Shown piece after piece: positions 1 to 8,943 of a DNA stretch of 64,000 nucleotides. A model generated the notes under the pieces. The model saw nothing but the letters and a program-made list of their open reading frames with translations, had not been told where the DNA came from and ran no database searches. The stretch is from Bacteroidia bacterium (GTDB taxonomy: Bacteria; Bacteroidota; Bacteroidia; UKL13-3). A program made the position numbers and the translations under genes. Each line of letters begins with the position of its first letter. Position 1 is the stretch's first letter. The stretch is taken from the NCBI GenBank assembly GCA_019695215.1, contig JAIBAK010000003.1, positions 1 through 64,000 of the forward strand, given 5' to 3'.

Positions 1-1
1 G

Positions 2-52
2 CAGCAATTCCGCAACCTTACCACCTACGATATCGAATCAAAGCAGGGTTGA
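2..52 (+). CDS. 3' end of a gene entering from the left edge (partial)
   Basis: One plus-strand frame is open from base 2 to a TGA at 50-52, giving a 16-residue tail that ends YDIESKQG. The next gene is convergent and stops at base 53, as expected for a real gene end. The family cannot be recognised from so few residues, and a chance open frame is possible. Confidence 0.4.
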   Translation, partial: QQFRNLTTYDIESKQG

Positions 53-481
53 TTACAACCACTTAGGCATTCGAAGCAGAATGAGTAAAAGGGCAATGGT
101 AAAAAAGATAGCAGCCTTTTTATGTTTCTCCAAATCGGTAGCGGCTTTCTTTGATTTAATGCGGCCAATTTGCGCCAGCGTTACTGCTATAATAGCCAGC
201 AGCGGATGCTCCATCATGCGCAACCGATGCTCGGCATTTTTCATGCTTCCGCCAAAATCGGCCAACGCCTGCTGAATGGCCGGGCTGGTAAAATACAGGA
301 TAAGCCCCAGCACCAATTGCAGGTGCAGCGAGGCTACAAAAAACGTCCCTATTTTATTATCGGTAGCCGAAAATGGTTTGTTGCCCATCCATCCCGTCCA
401 CGATTGATACAGGGTAATTACAGCCATCACCAGCACAATCCAGCGCATGGTGTAATGGGTATTGATGATTATTTCGTACAT
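53..481 (-). CDS. small four-helix membrane protein with conserved-looking histidines
   Basis: A 142-residue integral membrane protein of unassigned function. Four hydrophobic stretches are visible (about residues 12-28, 45-63, 92-108 and 122-138). Histidines H9, H53, H85 and H92 lie in or next to them. This pattern resembles small b-type haem membrane proteins often labelled cytochrome b in Bacteroidota, but haem binding is inferred from His placement only. It starts 52 bp from comEC in a divergent arrangement, so the two genes share a short promoter region. No signal peptide other than the first helix is seen. Confidence 0.7.
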   Translation of the reverse strand: MYEIIINTHYTMRWIVLVMAVITLYQSWTGWMGNKPFSATDNKIGTFFVASLHLQLVLGLILYFTSPAIQQALADFGGSMKNAEHRLRMMEHPLLAIIAVTLAQIGRIKSKKAATDLEKHKKAAIFFTIALLLILLRMPKWL

Positions 482-533
482 AAGTAAGATATTGTGTTTG
501 CGAAAATAGCAATTGATTTGTTAAATTGAAGCA

Positions 534-2606
534 ATGAATTTCTGGCATCAGGCACCGTTTGGGAGATTGCTGCTCCCTTTTATAGGCGGAATTTTATGTT
601 CTGTTTTTGAAGCATTCCCTGCTCAAGTGGTATTTGCCATCACTTTTGCGATGCTGTTTGTTTACCTGTTATTCCATTTGTATTTGCAAAAGGCAGTGAG
701 CAAAAAACTGGAACTGTTAACAGGGGTATTGATTATGCTCTTGTTTTTTGGAATTGGTTTTTTGCTGCACAACCGATACCATGAATTAAACAACCCAACC
801 CATTTCAGTTACCGATTGTCGGATTATAAAACCATGCAGCTTGTTGAGGCTCCGGTAATCAAAGCACGGAGTGTAAAATTAACGGCACGGGTAACAGCAA
901 TACATACCGGGGATAGGTGGGAAAGCAGTACGGGTAAAATGCTGATATACGTGCAGCGTGATTCCCTGAGCGACCAATTGAAATACGGGGATGTGCTTTT
1001 GTGCAACGTTAAAGCACAGGAAGTGCCACCCCCTCACAATCCGGGCGAGTTTAACTACAAGAGATATCTGCTGTTCAATAATATTTTTCACCAGTGTTAT
1101 ATTCCTTCGGGAGGATATGAAGTATTGCAGCGTAATAAGGGATATACTGTTTTTGCATTTGCTTACCGCATTCGGGCTTCGCTTATTCACTTATTTAAAA
1201 CGTATGTAAAAGAAAGTAAAGAAGCTGCCGTGAGTACCGCGCTGGTGTTTGGTTACGTAGATGAGTTGGATCCCGACCTCATTCAGTCGTATTCCAATAC
1301 AGGTACGCTACATGTTCTTGCAGTTTCCGGGATGCACGTGGGGATTATTTTCGTGGTGCTAAACATGATGCTTAGCTTTATGGATAAAACCCGCAAAACG
1401 GCAATTCTTAAAGCCATTCTAATCGTAACTTTTCTATGGGGTTATTCATTGGTAGCCGGATTATCTCCTTCTATTTTGAGGGCTGCTACTATGTTTTCAT
1501 TTATTACCATAGGGCAGTTGTTAAAACGCAACAGCAGTATTTACAATACACTGGCGGCTTCGGCTTTTATTATGATTTTAGTTAAACCTACCATTATGGC
1601 CAGCGTGGGGTTTCAACTTTCGTATGCGGCCGTTTTGGGCATTGTGTTTATACAACCTAAAATTTACCGCCTGCTTGTGTTTCGCAATTATATGGCAGAC
1701 ATGATTTGGAAAGTTACAGCTGTATCGGTAGCAGCGCAGGTTACTACTTTTCCAATGGGGTTGTTGTATTTTCATCAGTTCCCCAATTATTTTATTTTTT
1801 CCAACCTTATCATCATTCCGCTTACTACTATTATTTTGTATGTGGGTCTGGGATTAATTGCGCTGAGTTTTTGGCAGCAGGCCGCAGTTTTACTGGGAAA
1901 TATTGTTTTTTACGGAATTAAATTCACCAATTACCTGGTAGAGCAAATTGACCGACTGCCTTTTGCTACCATCAACGGTGTTTCCATAAGTATTTTCGAA
2001 ACTATTTTGCTCTATGTTCTTCTGGCATCGCTCACTGCATTTGTTATTGTGAAAATGGTATGGCAGTTGCGATTAACATTAGCACTTGGGTTGGTTTTGC
2101 TTTGTATAAACGGATATGAGAAATATGGTCAGTACAATCAGCAGGAGCTAATTGTGTACTATGTTCCGGGTCACAGTGCTATTGGTACATTTACGGGCTT
2201 TAACGGCAGTTTAGTTACCGATAGTTTTTTGCAAAAAGATGAAGCCGCCCTGCGCTTTTACATTATTCATCACTGGTGGGAAAACGGAATAGGCCAACTC
2301 AAAATGATCGAGCCATATCCGGGAGGTAATTCCACCGTTCAACAGGTAGCGGGTAAACGAATTTTATGGATAAACGGAAAGCAGTCATGGGAGCTTTGGC
2401 CGCCTGACGATGTAGATTATGTGATTCTCAGCAACAATCCTTTTGTTGATTTAGCTCTCCTGAAACAGCGGTTTAGCCCCGAACAACTTATCTTTGACAG
2501 CAGCAACAAGGCGCGCAAGATTAAGTTCCTGAAACAACATGCAGCCAATTACCAAATGGCCGTCTATGATGTGGCAGAGCAAGGGGCGTTTCAAATAAAA
2601 AACTGA
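534..2606 (+). CDS. comEC: ComEC/Rec2-family DNA-uptake channel
   Basis: A 690-residue polytopic inner-membrane protein, by family the channel that brings transforming single-stranded DNA into the cytoplasm. N-terminal helices and a DUF4131-type soluble segment (to about residue 200) precede the ComEC/Rec2 competence domain. The family hallmark VSGMHVG is at about residues 262-268, followed by a series of membrane helices to about 520. The C-terminal 170 residues occupy the place of the metallo-beta-lactamase domain of longer homologues, but no HxHxDH metal motif is present, so that part looks degenerate. The ATG at 534 lies just after a short intergenic region. The crotonase gene begins one base after the stop codon, suggesting co-transcription. 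Confidence 0.9.
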   Translation: MNFWHQAPFGRLLLPFIGGILCSVFEAFPAQVVFAITFAMLFVYLLFHLYLQKAVSKKLELLTGVLIMLLFFGIGFLLHNRYHELNNPTHFSYRLSDYKTMQLVEAPVIKARSVKLTARVTAIHTGDRWESSTGKMLIYVQRDSLSDQLKYGDVLLCNVKAQEVPPPHNPGEFNYKRYLLFNNIFHQCYIPSGGYEVLQRNKGYTVFAFAYRIRASLIHLFKTYVKESKEAAVSTALVFGYVDELDPDLIQSYSNTGTLHVLAVSGMHVGIIFVVLNMMLSFMDKTRKTAILKAILIVTFLWGYSLVAGLSPSILRAATMFSFITIGQLLKRNSSIYNTLAASAFIMILVKPTIMASVGFQLSYAAVLGIVFIQPKIYRLLVFRNYMADMIWKVTAVSVAAQVTTFPMGLLYFHQFPNYFIFSNLIIIPLTTIILYVGLGLIALSFWQQAAVLLGNIVFYGIKFTNYLVEQIDRLPFATINGVSISIFETILLYVLLASLTAFVIVKMVWQLRLTLALGLVLLCINGYEKYGQYNQQELIVYYVPGHSAIGTFTGFNGSLVTDSFLQKDEAALRFYIIHHWWENGIGQLKMIEPYPGGNSTVQQVAGKRILWINGKQSWELWPPDDVDYVILSNNPFVDLALLKQRFSPEQLIFDSSNKARKIKFLKQHAANYQMAVYDVAEQGAFQIKN

Positions 2607-2607
2607 T

Positions 2608-3384
2608 ATGGATAAAATGGTTTTATATCACAGCGAAAACAGGGTTGGTTACATTACGCTGAATCGCCCTGAAAAACGCAATGCCATGAATGCAGCTTTT
2701 GTGGGAGAAATAAAAGAAACCTTTAAGCAGGCCGAAGCAAATGACAATTGTAAACTGATTGTGCTAAAGGCGAACGGAGACGCGTTTTGTGCCGGAGCCG
2801 ATTTAAGTTACCTGCAATCGTTGCAAACAAATACCTATGACGAAAACCTGCAGGATTCACAACACCTGATGGAATTGTTTAGAATGATTCACCTGTCGTC
2901 AAAAGTGGTGATTGCCCAAATTGAAGGACCTGCCATGGCGGGAGGTTGCGGATTAGCCACGGTGTGCGATTTTAGTTTTGCTACCCCCGAATCAACCTTT
3001 GCTTACACCGAAGTTAAAATAGGATTTATCCCCGCTATTGTCATGGTGTTTCTCATTCGTAAAATAGGCGAGGGGAAGGCAAGAGAAATTTTATTGACCG
3101 GAGATATTTTTTCAGCTGAAAAGGCACAAAACTACGGGCTGGTGAATTTTGTAAAACCGGCCGATGCAATAGAAAATGAGGTGAAAGCTTTTGCCGAGCG
3201 ACTATGTAAAACAGCCTCGGCACAATCCTTGAAAACGGTAAAGGAAATGATAGCAGGTGTGCAGGACAGCACCTTAGACGAAGCCCTGATGTATGCAGCA
3301 AAAATGAATGCCGCAGCCAGGGCTACTGACGATTGCAAAAAAGGAATTGCAGCCTTTTTAAATAAAGAGAAGTTAACATGGTAA
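2608..3384 (+). CDS. enoyl-CoA hydratase/isomerase family protein (methylglutaconyl-CoA hydratase-like)
   Basis: A 258-residue crotonase-fold enzyme acting on acyl-CoA thioesters. The oxyanion-hole segments AFCAGADL (about residues 59-66) and AGGCGLATVCD (111-121) are present. The catalytic glutamate equivalent to crotonase Glu164 is E135 in YTEVKIGFIPA. The place of Glu144 in classical crotonase is glycine (G115). One-glutamate active sites with a TEVxxGxIPA motif are typical of the AUH/LiuC methylglutaconyl-CoA hydratase branch, so leucine degradation is a reasonable guess; other acyl-CoA substrates cannot be excluded. It starts directly after comEC and overlaps the next gene by 7 bp, which fits an operon. 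Confidence 0.85.
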   Translation: MDKMVLYHSENRVGYITLNRPEKRNAMNAAFVGEIKETFKQAEANDNCKLIVLKANGDAFCAGADLSYLQSLQTNTYDENLQDSQHLMELFRMIHLSSKVVIAQIEGPAMAGGCGLATVCDFSFATPESTFAYTEVKIGFIPAIVMVFLIRKIGEGKAREILLTGDIFSAEKAQNYGLVNFVKPADAIENEVKAFAERLCKTASAQSLKTVKEMIAGVQDSTLDEALMYAAKMNAAARATDDCKKGIAAFLNKEKLTW

Positions 3385-4046
3385 AATATTTTTTGTTGCT
3401 TATAACCCCGTTGGTATTTATTTCGGCATCGGTGCCACAACCACCCGCACCCGTAGAGCAGGGCATTATTACCTATGCGGTAATGTATCCCAAACTCACA
3501 CCTGAAATGCGAAAGCTGTACACTGTTTTGCCTTTGCAAATGACTGTTACTTTCCGGTACCACATGATGTGCAGCGAGGTGAGCACATCGGCATCGTATT
3601 CCAAAACAATTATCAATGCGCGCAATAAGGACATTGCCATTATTGCACATGTAAGCAACAGAAAAATTTTGGTGCAACGACCCGGACTTGATCCTTCACA
3701 ACCACATCCCAAAGTGTTTATTGAAAAAACAGACGATACCACAACTATTGCCGGATATCTGTGTAAAAAGGCTAAGGTTACTACCCTGTACCTTGATAAT
3801 ACCACGGAGCAAACCGAAATATGGTATTGCGATTACTTAGGTTCACCTGACTTTTGTTATGAGTTAAACTTTGAAGGGCTGCATGGCATGCTGATGCGCT
3901 ATACCGTGAAACAAGGAAATATAGAACAAGAGTACACAGCTATTAAAGTAGAGCCAAAGGAAATCAATAAATCTTTTTTTGATTTACCAACCAGCGGATA
4001 CGAAGTGCTCACCGACCGCCAGTTTATGCATTTGATGAGTAAATAA
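3378..4046 (+). CDS. exported GLPGLI/DUF4412-like protein
   Basis: A 222-residue protein with a clear N-terminal signal peptide (hydrophobic core about residues 4-18). The body has a pattern seen in Bacteroidota GLPGLI/DUF4412-type exported proteins: DDTTTIAGYLCKKA (about residues 118-131), then TEIWYCDYLG and a C-terminal segment of beta strands. The function of these families is unknown; they are presumed periplasmic or surface proteins. The start codon overlaps the end of the crotonase gene by 7 bp, suggesting translational coupling although the functions look unrelated. Confidence 0.7.
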   Translation: MVKYFLLLITPLVFISASVPQPPAPVEQGIITYAVMYPKLTPEMRKLYTVLPLQMTVTFRYHMMCSEVSTSASYSKTIINARNKDIAIIAHVSNRKILVQRPGLDPSQPHPKVFIEKTDDTTTIAGYLCKKAKVTTLYLDNTTEQTEIWYCDYLGSPDFCYELNFEGLHGMLMRYTVKQGNIEQEYTAIKVEPKEINKSFFDLPTSGYEVLTDRQFMHLMSK

Positions 4047-4055
4047 ATTTTTTCC

Positions 4056-4667
4056 TTACCAGGTTTTTTGCTGATATTGAAAAAGGAAATTGTCATTATT
4101 AATTATAACTAATGGCAAAGTTGGAGAGGCATATTTTTTCTTTATCAGTTTAATAATTCGTTTCGATTGCCGTTTAAATACATGATTCGCGAAAAGTACT
4201 AGAAATTCACCAGTATTGTTTAATCGGATCGGCCGCTCAATAGGAATTAAGCATTTGTTAAGTTCTGAAAGCCTGATTTTGTTAAACAACGTATCGGCAT
4301 AAAGTGTTTTGGGTGGCAGCGAATCAAATGACCCATATTTATTCCATTGCAAATTGGGGAATCCCGGAACCATGCAGTTATTGATTAATGATACAAGTGA
4401 ATCATTTTTGAAGTACATGAGCATAATAAACTGATTCAGGTTTTTTCTGTTATAGCTATGATTGGTTACGTAAACAGATTTGAGGTAAGTTGAATAAGAA
4501 CTGTCGAGTGAATAAACAGGATACTTGCTAAGTTTACAGTGCCCGGCCCAGTCTATTATCTCCTCATTGCTCAATATAGCAGGTTTCTTATACCCAATCA
4601 TCATTTTGGCAAGAGGTGTACAACCGGAAATTGCCAAAATGATGATTAAAATGAATAGTTGCTTCAT
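4056..4667 (-). CDS. hypothetical lipoprotein
   Basis: A 203-residue protein of no recognised family. Its N-terminus has a lipoprotein signal with hydrophobic core and lipobox LAISGC, so Cys16 would be lipidated and the protein anchored in an envelope membrane. The rest is mixed alpha/beta without obvious repeats. It converges on the GLPGLI-like gene (9-bp gap) and lies 14 bp downstream of the Cys-rich exported protein, with which it probably forms a two-gene transcript. Confidence 0.6.
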   Translation of the reverse strand: MKQLFILIIILAISGCTPLAKMMIGYKKPAILSNEEIIDWAGHCKLSKYPVYSLDSSYSTYLKSVYVTNHSYNRKNLNQFIMLMYFKNDSLVSLINNCMVPGFPNLQWNKYGSFDSLPPKTLYADTLFNKIRLSELNKCLIPIERPIRLNNTGEFLVLFANHVFKRQSKRIIKLIKKKYASPTLPLVIINNDNFLFQYQQKTW

Positions 4668-4681
4668 GGGGGGATAAACTA

Positions 4682-5206
4682 TTACAAAGGTACAGTTATC
4701 GGTGTTAGGGTAATGGTTCCGTATGGACTATTTGTATAATCAACTTCGTAATATCCATTTGGAATCATCACAGAGGAGTAACCTAAAGCTTGTGACAATG
4801 TTGCGTCTAAGTATGTGTTGCCACTGACTGGTACAATATCATTATTGCTAATTGATGGTAAACTTAACGCTGTCGTTTGATTAAATTTTACATGCAACAG
4901 ACCGCTTTCCATATAAACGCTACAAGTACCCTCATCGGAAGCCAAGTCACCCCCACTATAATTTCTTACACCACCGCAACCACATATGCCAAGAGGGCAA
5001 GGGCAACCAGAGCATCTACAACTTGGGCATACGCAGTTATTGTTTAGTTGCCCAGTCCATCTTAACACAAAAGCTCCTGCATTTTCCGTATTTTTCTTTT
5101 TAGGTCCAACATTCGATGTGTCGCTAGTAAAAGAACAAATGGAGAAAGTTGCGAAACATGCAATAATGAAAATTCCAGTTTGAATTAAATTTTTTATTAT
5201 TTTCAT
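4682..5206 (-). CDS. exported protein with an eight-cysteine cluster
   Basis: A 174-residue protein with an N-terminal signal sequence (hydrophobic residues about 8-25). The mature part begins with a short linker and then has eight cysteines within residues 58-77, spaced C-x-C-x2-C-x-C-x2-C-x-C-x4-C-x-C and mixed with Pro and Gly. A beta-rich tail follows. The cluster could bind metal or be disulfide-rich; no family is recognised. A promoter with a -7 box TAAGTTTG lies about 90 bp upstream, and the lipoprotein gene follows after 14 bp. Confidence 0.6.
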   Translation of the reverse strand: MKIIKNLIQTGIFIIACFATFSICSFTSDTSNVGPKKKNTENAGAFVLRWTGQLNNNCVCPSCRCSGCPCPLGICGCGGVRNYSGGDLASDEGTCSVYMESGLLHVKFNQTTALSLPSISNNDIVPVSGNTYLDATLSQALGYSSVMIPNGYYEVDYTNSPYGTITLTPITVPL

Positions 5207-5294
5207 AGGTACGAAATTAAAACATTGCCTACTCTAACAGGTTTTCGGCATCCCCTCGGTTTGAGGTTTACCCGTATGCGCAGTAGGGTTAATT

Positions 5295-5327
5295 CAAACT
5301 TACAACAAATTTTGAGGCTTTCTCCAA
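5295..5327 (-). promoter_or_regulatory. Bacteroidota-type promoter for the Cys-rich protein gene
   Basis: On the minus strand TAAGTTTG (5302 to 5295) matches the Bacteroidota -7 consensus TAnnTTTG exactly, and TTGG (5327 to 5324) lies 21 bp upstream, close to the expected -33 spacing. The gene starts at 5206, giving a leader of about 80 bases. Assigned by consensus only. Confidence 0.5.
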
Positions 5328-5343
5328 CCAATTCAAGAAAAAT

Positions 5344-5378
5344 CGTATGCCTTAAAGGAATAACGTATGCCCTATACG
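5344..5378. promoter_or_regulatory. candidate operator upstream of the XRE regulator
   Basis: The octamer CGTATGCC occurs twice in direct orientation (5344-5351 and 5364-5371), 20 bp or about two helical turns apart. The second copy is part of the inverted repeat CGTAT-gccct-ATACG (5364-5378). The sites lie just upstream of the -7 box of the XRE gene, so a bound dimer would cover the -33 region. Autoregulation by the XRE protein is inferred from position. Confidence 0.45.
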
Positions 5379-5388
5379 AATAAATGGC

Positions 5389-5396
5389 TATCTTTG
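5389..5396 (+). promoter_or_regulatory. -7 promoter box of the XRE regulator gene
   Basis: TATCTTTG matches the TAnnTTTG consensus. Transcription would start near 5402, about 18 bases before the ATG at 5420 and downstream of the alternative ATG at 5384, so this box decides the start codon. No good -33 element is seen, consistent with a regulated promoter. Confidence 0.45.
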
Positions 5397-5419
5397 GTTC
5401 ACTAAACTCGGATAAGATA

Positions 5420-5770
5420 ATGAATATTTCTGACGAATTCGATTATGAAAAATTGGGAGAAGCCATCAGGCTTTTCAGGAAACAAAAGGAATTAAAACAA
5501 AGTTATGTAGCAAAAAAGGCCGGGATTTCACAGCCGCACTATTGTAAAATGGAGCAGGGTACCCGTCATTTATCGCTCGATCAATTTTTGGCAGTATGTG
5601 ATGTTCTTGAAGTTTCTCCGTTGCTTCTTTTTTATTTTGCAGGCTTCCGCAAAACGTATAATATAGGTAATATATCAGCAAGCAGGATATTAAAAGGTGT
5701 ATTGTCTCATTTGCCTAATGAAACAGGAAAAATAGCTCATTTCAATCGGGGGGGGGTAACCCTTAACTAA
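5420..5770 (+). CDS. XRE-family helix-turn-helix regulator
   Basis: A 116-residue DNA-binding protein. The HTH_3 domain spans about residues 8-62: KLGEAIRLFRKQK, then LKQSYVAKKAGISQPHYCKM as the helix-turn-helix, then a helix with DQFLAVCDVLEVSP. The ~45-residue tail has no known domain and ends just after a run of nine G (5748-5756). An upstream in-frame ATG at 5384 would add 12 residues, but it overlaps the -7 box, so 5420 is preferred. The last four bases overlap the end of rnhB on the other strand. Its target is probably its own promoter and perhaps the divergent exported-protein genes. Confidence 0.8.
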   Translation: MNISDEFDYEKLGEAIRLFRKQKELKQSYVAKKAGISQPHYCKMEQGTRHLSLDQFLAVCDVLEVSPLLLFYFAGFRKTYNIGNISASRILKGVLSHLPNETGKIAHFNRGGVTLN

Positions 5771-6363
5771 AACAACTCCGGTTGCTCTATCCCCATGCTA
5801 AAACTTTTGCGGTGATGCAGGCAGGTGCCAAATGTTTTGATGGACTGCCGGTGTTGCAGGGTGCCGTATCCTTTGTTTTTATCCCAGGCATACTGCGGAA
5901 ATTGCCTATGCAGGTTAAGCATGTAATCATCACGATAGGTTTTGGCTAAAATAGAAGCCGCAGCAATACTTTGAAACAGGGCATCGCCATCAACAATGCA
6001 AATGAATTTTGTTTTTTTATAGGGTTTAAACCGGTTGCCGTCTATCAGCAGAAGCGATGGAGCAAGGGTAAGCTGTTCAACGGCCAGGTGCATGGCTTTA
6101 ATGGACGCATTCAAAATATTTATCCGGTCTATTTCCTGTTCGCTCACCATAGCTACTGCCCAGCTTTGGGCTTTTTCCTGAATTTCATCACGCAGCAACA
6201 GGCGTTTTTTTTCGCTCAGCTTTTTCGAATCATCAAGCCCCCGGATGCGTTTTTCGGGATGCAGGATGACCGCTGCGGCAAAAACCGGTCCTGCCAGACA
6301 GCCCCTGCCTGCCTCATCGCATCCTGCCTCGGGCACCTCGCGCTGATAGAACTTTTTAAGCAT
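5767..6363 (-). CDS. rnhB: ribonuclease HII
   Basis: A 198-residue cytoplasmic enzyme that cleaves the RNA strand of RNA-DNA hybrids, removing misincorporated ribonucleotides. The metal-binding carboxylates of type 2 RNase H are visible: D16 and E17 in GCDEAGRG, D108 in LLIDGNRF, and D145 in SILAKTYRD. The length is normal for the family. The N-terminal MLKKFYQREVPEAGCDEAGR places the first catalytic motif at the expected distance, supporting the ATG at 6363. It stands alone on the minus strand, divergent from the methyltransferase gene. Confidence 0.95.
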   Translation of the reverse strand: MLKKFYQREVPEAGCDEAGRGCLAGPVFAAAVILHPEKRIRGLDDSKKLSEKKRLLLRDEIQEKAQSWAVAMVSEQEIDRINILNASIKAMHLAVEQLTLAPSLLLIDGNRFKPYKKTKFICIVDGDALFQSIAAASILAKTYRDDYMLNLHRQFPQYAWDKNKGYGTLQHRQSIKTFGTCLHHRKSFSMGIEQPELF

Positions 6364-6450
6364 CTGAATGTTAAAAAACTTTTACCTAATGAAGGCGCAA
6401 GTTAAAATATACTATGGAGAATTTAGAGAATATCAATATGTTTGCCTTAC

Positions 6451-7185
6451 ATGTACCAGTACCGCGAACGTTTTTACAAGCAATACTACCGCAGTCAGGC
6501 CGGACGAAGTAATTTTAATGCAAATATTCAGGATAAGCTGCGCATTGATGAGCGGCATTTCAGGAAAGAAATTTTACCACTGATTGATAAGCCAAAAGAT
6601 GCAGCTATTCTGGATATAGGCTGTGGTTATGGTTCGCTGGTGTACACATTTCAAAAAGCAGGATTTAAAAATGCCATCGGAATTGATTTAAGCGAAGAGC
6701 AGGTGAAGGTTGCTGCCCAGCTGGGTATTTCAGGAATAAGTTTGCAGGATATTAAATCGCACCTCTTGGCAAATACCGGGAAATACGATGTGATAACCGG
6801 CATTGATATTATTGAACATTTCAGCAAAGACGAAGTAATTGAATTGCTCGATATGGTAAGGGCCTCTTTAAAGCCGGAAGGGATTGCCGTTTTTCGTACA
6901 CCCAATGTGGATGCTCCTTATTCCACCGTTTTTTATTATGGCGATTTTACCCATGAGAATTTCCTGAATTTTTCTTCTGCCACCCAGCTCATGGAAAATA
7001 TAGGGTTTAGCCGGATTCAGGTTCTATCGAGTGTGATTCTGGTGCATGGGGCACTGAAAAATTTTATCCGTAAATGTGTGTGGTATGTAGTTATCACTTT
7101 TTCCCGTTTTGTATTATTCGCATCGGGGCGCACAGCCGCCAGTGTAATTTTTACTCCGAATCTCATTATAAAAGTTAAAAAATAA
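6451..7185 (+). CDS. class I SAM-dependent methyltransferase
   Basis: A 244-residue protein with a Rossmann-type methyltransferase domain. Motif [11 protein letters not shown] is at about residues 51-60, the acidic post-I residue is in [10 protein letters not shown], motif II is [13 protein letters not shown], and motif III is [12 protein letters not shown]. The acceptor substrate is unknown; the architecture resembles methyltransferases of cell-surface polysaccharide pathways. The ATG at 6451 is chosen; a TTG at 6442 would add three residues. The C-terminal ~40 residues contain a hydrophobic stretch ([16 protein letters not shown]), perhaps a membrane-associated tail. The fhs gene follows 19 bp downstream. 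Confidence 0.85.
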   Translation: MYQYRERFYKQYYRSQAGRSNFNANIQDKLRIDERHFRKEILPLIDKPKDAAILDIGCGYGSLVYTFQKAGFKNAIGIDLSEEQVKVAAQLGISGISLQDIKSHLLANTGKYDVITGIDIIEHFSKDEVIELLDMVRASLKPEGIAVFRTPNVDAPYSTVFYYGDFTHENFLNFSSATQLMENIGFSRIQVLSSVILVHGALKNFIRKCVWYVVITFSRFVLFASGRTAASVIFTPNLIIKVKK

Positions 7186-7204
7186 ATCATACAGGTACAA
7201 TCAT

Positions 7205-8869
7205 ATGAAATCAGACATCGAAATATCACGCGAAACCAAATTAGAACATGTGCAGAAAATTGCTTCCAATATTGGAGTAAGCGAAGAGCAACTGGAATTA
7301 TACGGCCGGTATAAAGCTAAAGTAAATGCCGAAATTGACGAAGCAAAAGTAGCCAAGTCGAATCTTATTTTAGTTACAGCCATTACCCCCAACAAGGCAG
7401 GTGTGGGTAAAACCACCACTTCAGTAGGTCTTGCTTTGGGGTTAAACAAAATCGGTAAAAAAGCCATAGTAGCTTTGCGCGAACCATCACTGGGTCCTTG
7501 CTTCGGGATGAAGGGCGGTGCTGCCGGAGGAGGTTATTCTCAGGTATTACCAATGGAAGATATCAACCTGCACTTTACCGGAGACTTTCATGCCATTACC
7601 TGCGCCAATAATACCTTAGCCGCATTGGTTGATAATTACCAGTACTTCAATAAAGGTTCACAAAAGGCGCTCAAACAAATTTTATGGAAACGGGTGCTTG
7701 ATGTAAATGATCGTTCGCTGCGATACATTGTAAGCGGATTGAACGGCAGCACCAATGGTATTCCGGGCGAAACAGGGTTTGATATTACTCCTGCTTCCGA
7801 AATTATGGCCATTTTGTGTCTGTCAAAAAACCTCGAAGATTTACGTGAGCGCATCAATAATATTTTACTCGGTTACACTTTCGAAAATCAGCCGTTTTAT
7901 GTACGCGACCTGAAAGTGGCCGGTGCGATTGTAACCTTGTTAAAAGACGCCATAAAACCCAATCTGGTACAAACTACCGAAAATACTCCTGCCTTTATTC
8001 ACGGAGGTCCGTTTGCCAATATTGCCCACGGGTGTAACTCTATTGCAGCCACCAAAACGGCCATGATGTACGGAGACTACGTGGTAACGGAAGCAGGATT
8101 CGGGAGTGATTTAGGAGCAGAAAAGTTTCTTAATATCAAATGCCGTGTAGCAGGACTTTCGCCAAAAGTTACCGTACTGGTAGCTACTTCACAGGCATTA
8201 AAATTACATGGTGGAGTAGACGAAAAGAAAATTAAGGAACCGAATTTAGACGGGTTGAAAAACGGGTTGAAAAACCTGCAGCGTCACATTGAAATTTTAC
8301 AGAGTTTCGGGCAAAGTGTGGTAATCGGGTTTAACCGTTTTGGATTTGATACGCAGGAAGAGTTGAACTTTATTGAAACCTGGTGCAAGGAAAAGGGAGC
8401 CGATTTCGCCATTAATGACGGATTTGCCAAAGGAGGTGACGGAGCAAAGGCATTGGCCGAAAAGGTGATTGAGGTAATAGAAAAACGACCTTCTAAACCA
8501 CTAAGCAATACCTACGACCTTAATGACGGAGTAGAAGAAAAATTAAATAAAATTGTGCGCACCATTTACAAAGGAAAAGGTGTAATACTAAGCAAAAGTG
8601 CCCGCACCCAGTTGAAGAAAATTAATGAAATGGGATTTGATAAATTTCCGGTGTGTATTGCTAAAACACAATATTCATTCAGTGACGATGCCACCCGCCT
8701 GGGTGTGGCCGAAGGATTTGATATTACCATTGAAAACTTAGTGGTGAACAGCGGGGCCGGATTTATAGTGGCAGTGGCCGGAGAAATTATGCGCATGCCG
8801 GGTTTACCTAAAGAACCGCAGGCCTTGCATATCGATATTGTAAATGGTGAAATTACAGGGCTGAGTTAA
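7205..8869 (+). CDS. fhs: formate-tetrahydrofolate ligase
   Basis: A 554-residue cytoplasmic enzyme making 10-formyl-THF from formate, THF and ATP, feeding purine synthesis and one-carbon metabolism. The P-loop is [17 protein letters not shown] (about residues 60-76). Other family blocks are [20 protein letters not shown], the substrate-site stretch [11 protein letters not shown], and [13 protein letters not shown]. Length and order match the family. The P-loop has one more residue than the common TPAGEGKTT form. Transcription ends at a strong hairpin 20 bp after the stop. Confidence 0.95.
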   Translation: MKSDIEISRETKLEHVQKIASNIGVSEEQLELYGRYKAKVNAEIDEAKVAKSNLILVTAITPNKAGVGKTTTSVGLALGLNKIGKKAIVALREPSLGPCFGMKGGAAGGGYSQVLPMEDINLHFTGDFHAITCANNTLAALVDNYQYFNKGSQKALKQILWKRVLDVNDRSLRYIVSGLNGSTNGIPGETGFDITPASEIMAILCLSKNLEDLRERINNILLGYTFENQPFYVRDLKVAGAIVTLLKDAIKPNLVQTTENTPAFIHGGPFANIAHGCNSIAATKTAMMYGDYVVTEAGFGSDLGAEKFLNIKCRVAGLSPKVTVLVATSQALKLHGGVDEKKIKEPNLDGLKNGLKNLQRHIEILQSFGQSVVIGFNRFGFDTQEELNFIETWCKEKGADFAINDGFAKGGDGAKALAEKVIEVIEKRPSKPLSNTYDLNDGVEEKLNKIVRTIYKGKGVILSKSARTQLKKINEMGFDKFPVCIAKTQYSFSDDATRLGVAEGFDITIENLVVNSGAGFIVAVAGEIMRMPGLPKEPQALHIDIVNGEITGLS

Positions 8870-8889
8870 ACAGAATAACAACAGCAAAT

Positions 8890-8924
8890 AAAAAAAGCGC
8901 AGGTGATGAGCCCGCGCTTTTTTT
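8890..8924. terminator. bidirectional Rho-independent terminator
   Basis: Seven A and GCGC (8890-8900) pair with GCGC and seven T (8914-8924), and a GG/CC pair lies inside. It sits between the convergent fhs and T9SS-protein genes and has a T-run on both strands. Confidence 0.85.
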
Positions 8925-8943
8925 ATTATTTAATGAGTTGGAA

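Noticed and set aside
5748..5756. Nine-G tract in the XRE gene as a phase-variation switch
   Set aside because: In all three lengths (eight, nine or ten G) the frame ends within a few codons, so slippage would change only the last residues.
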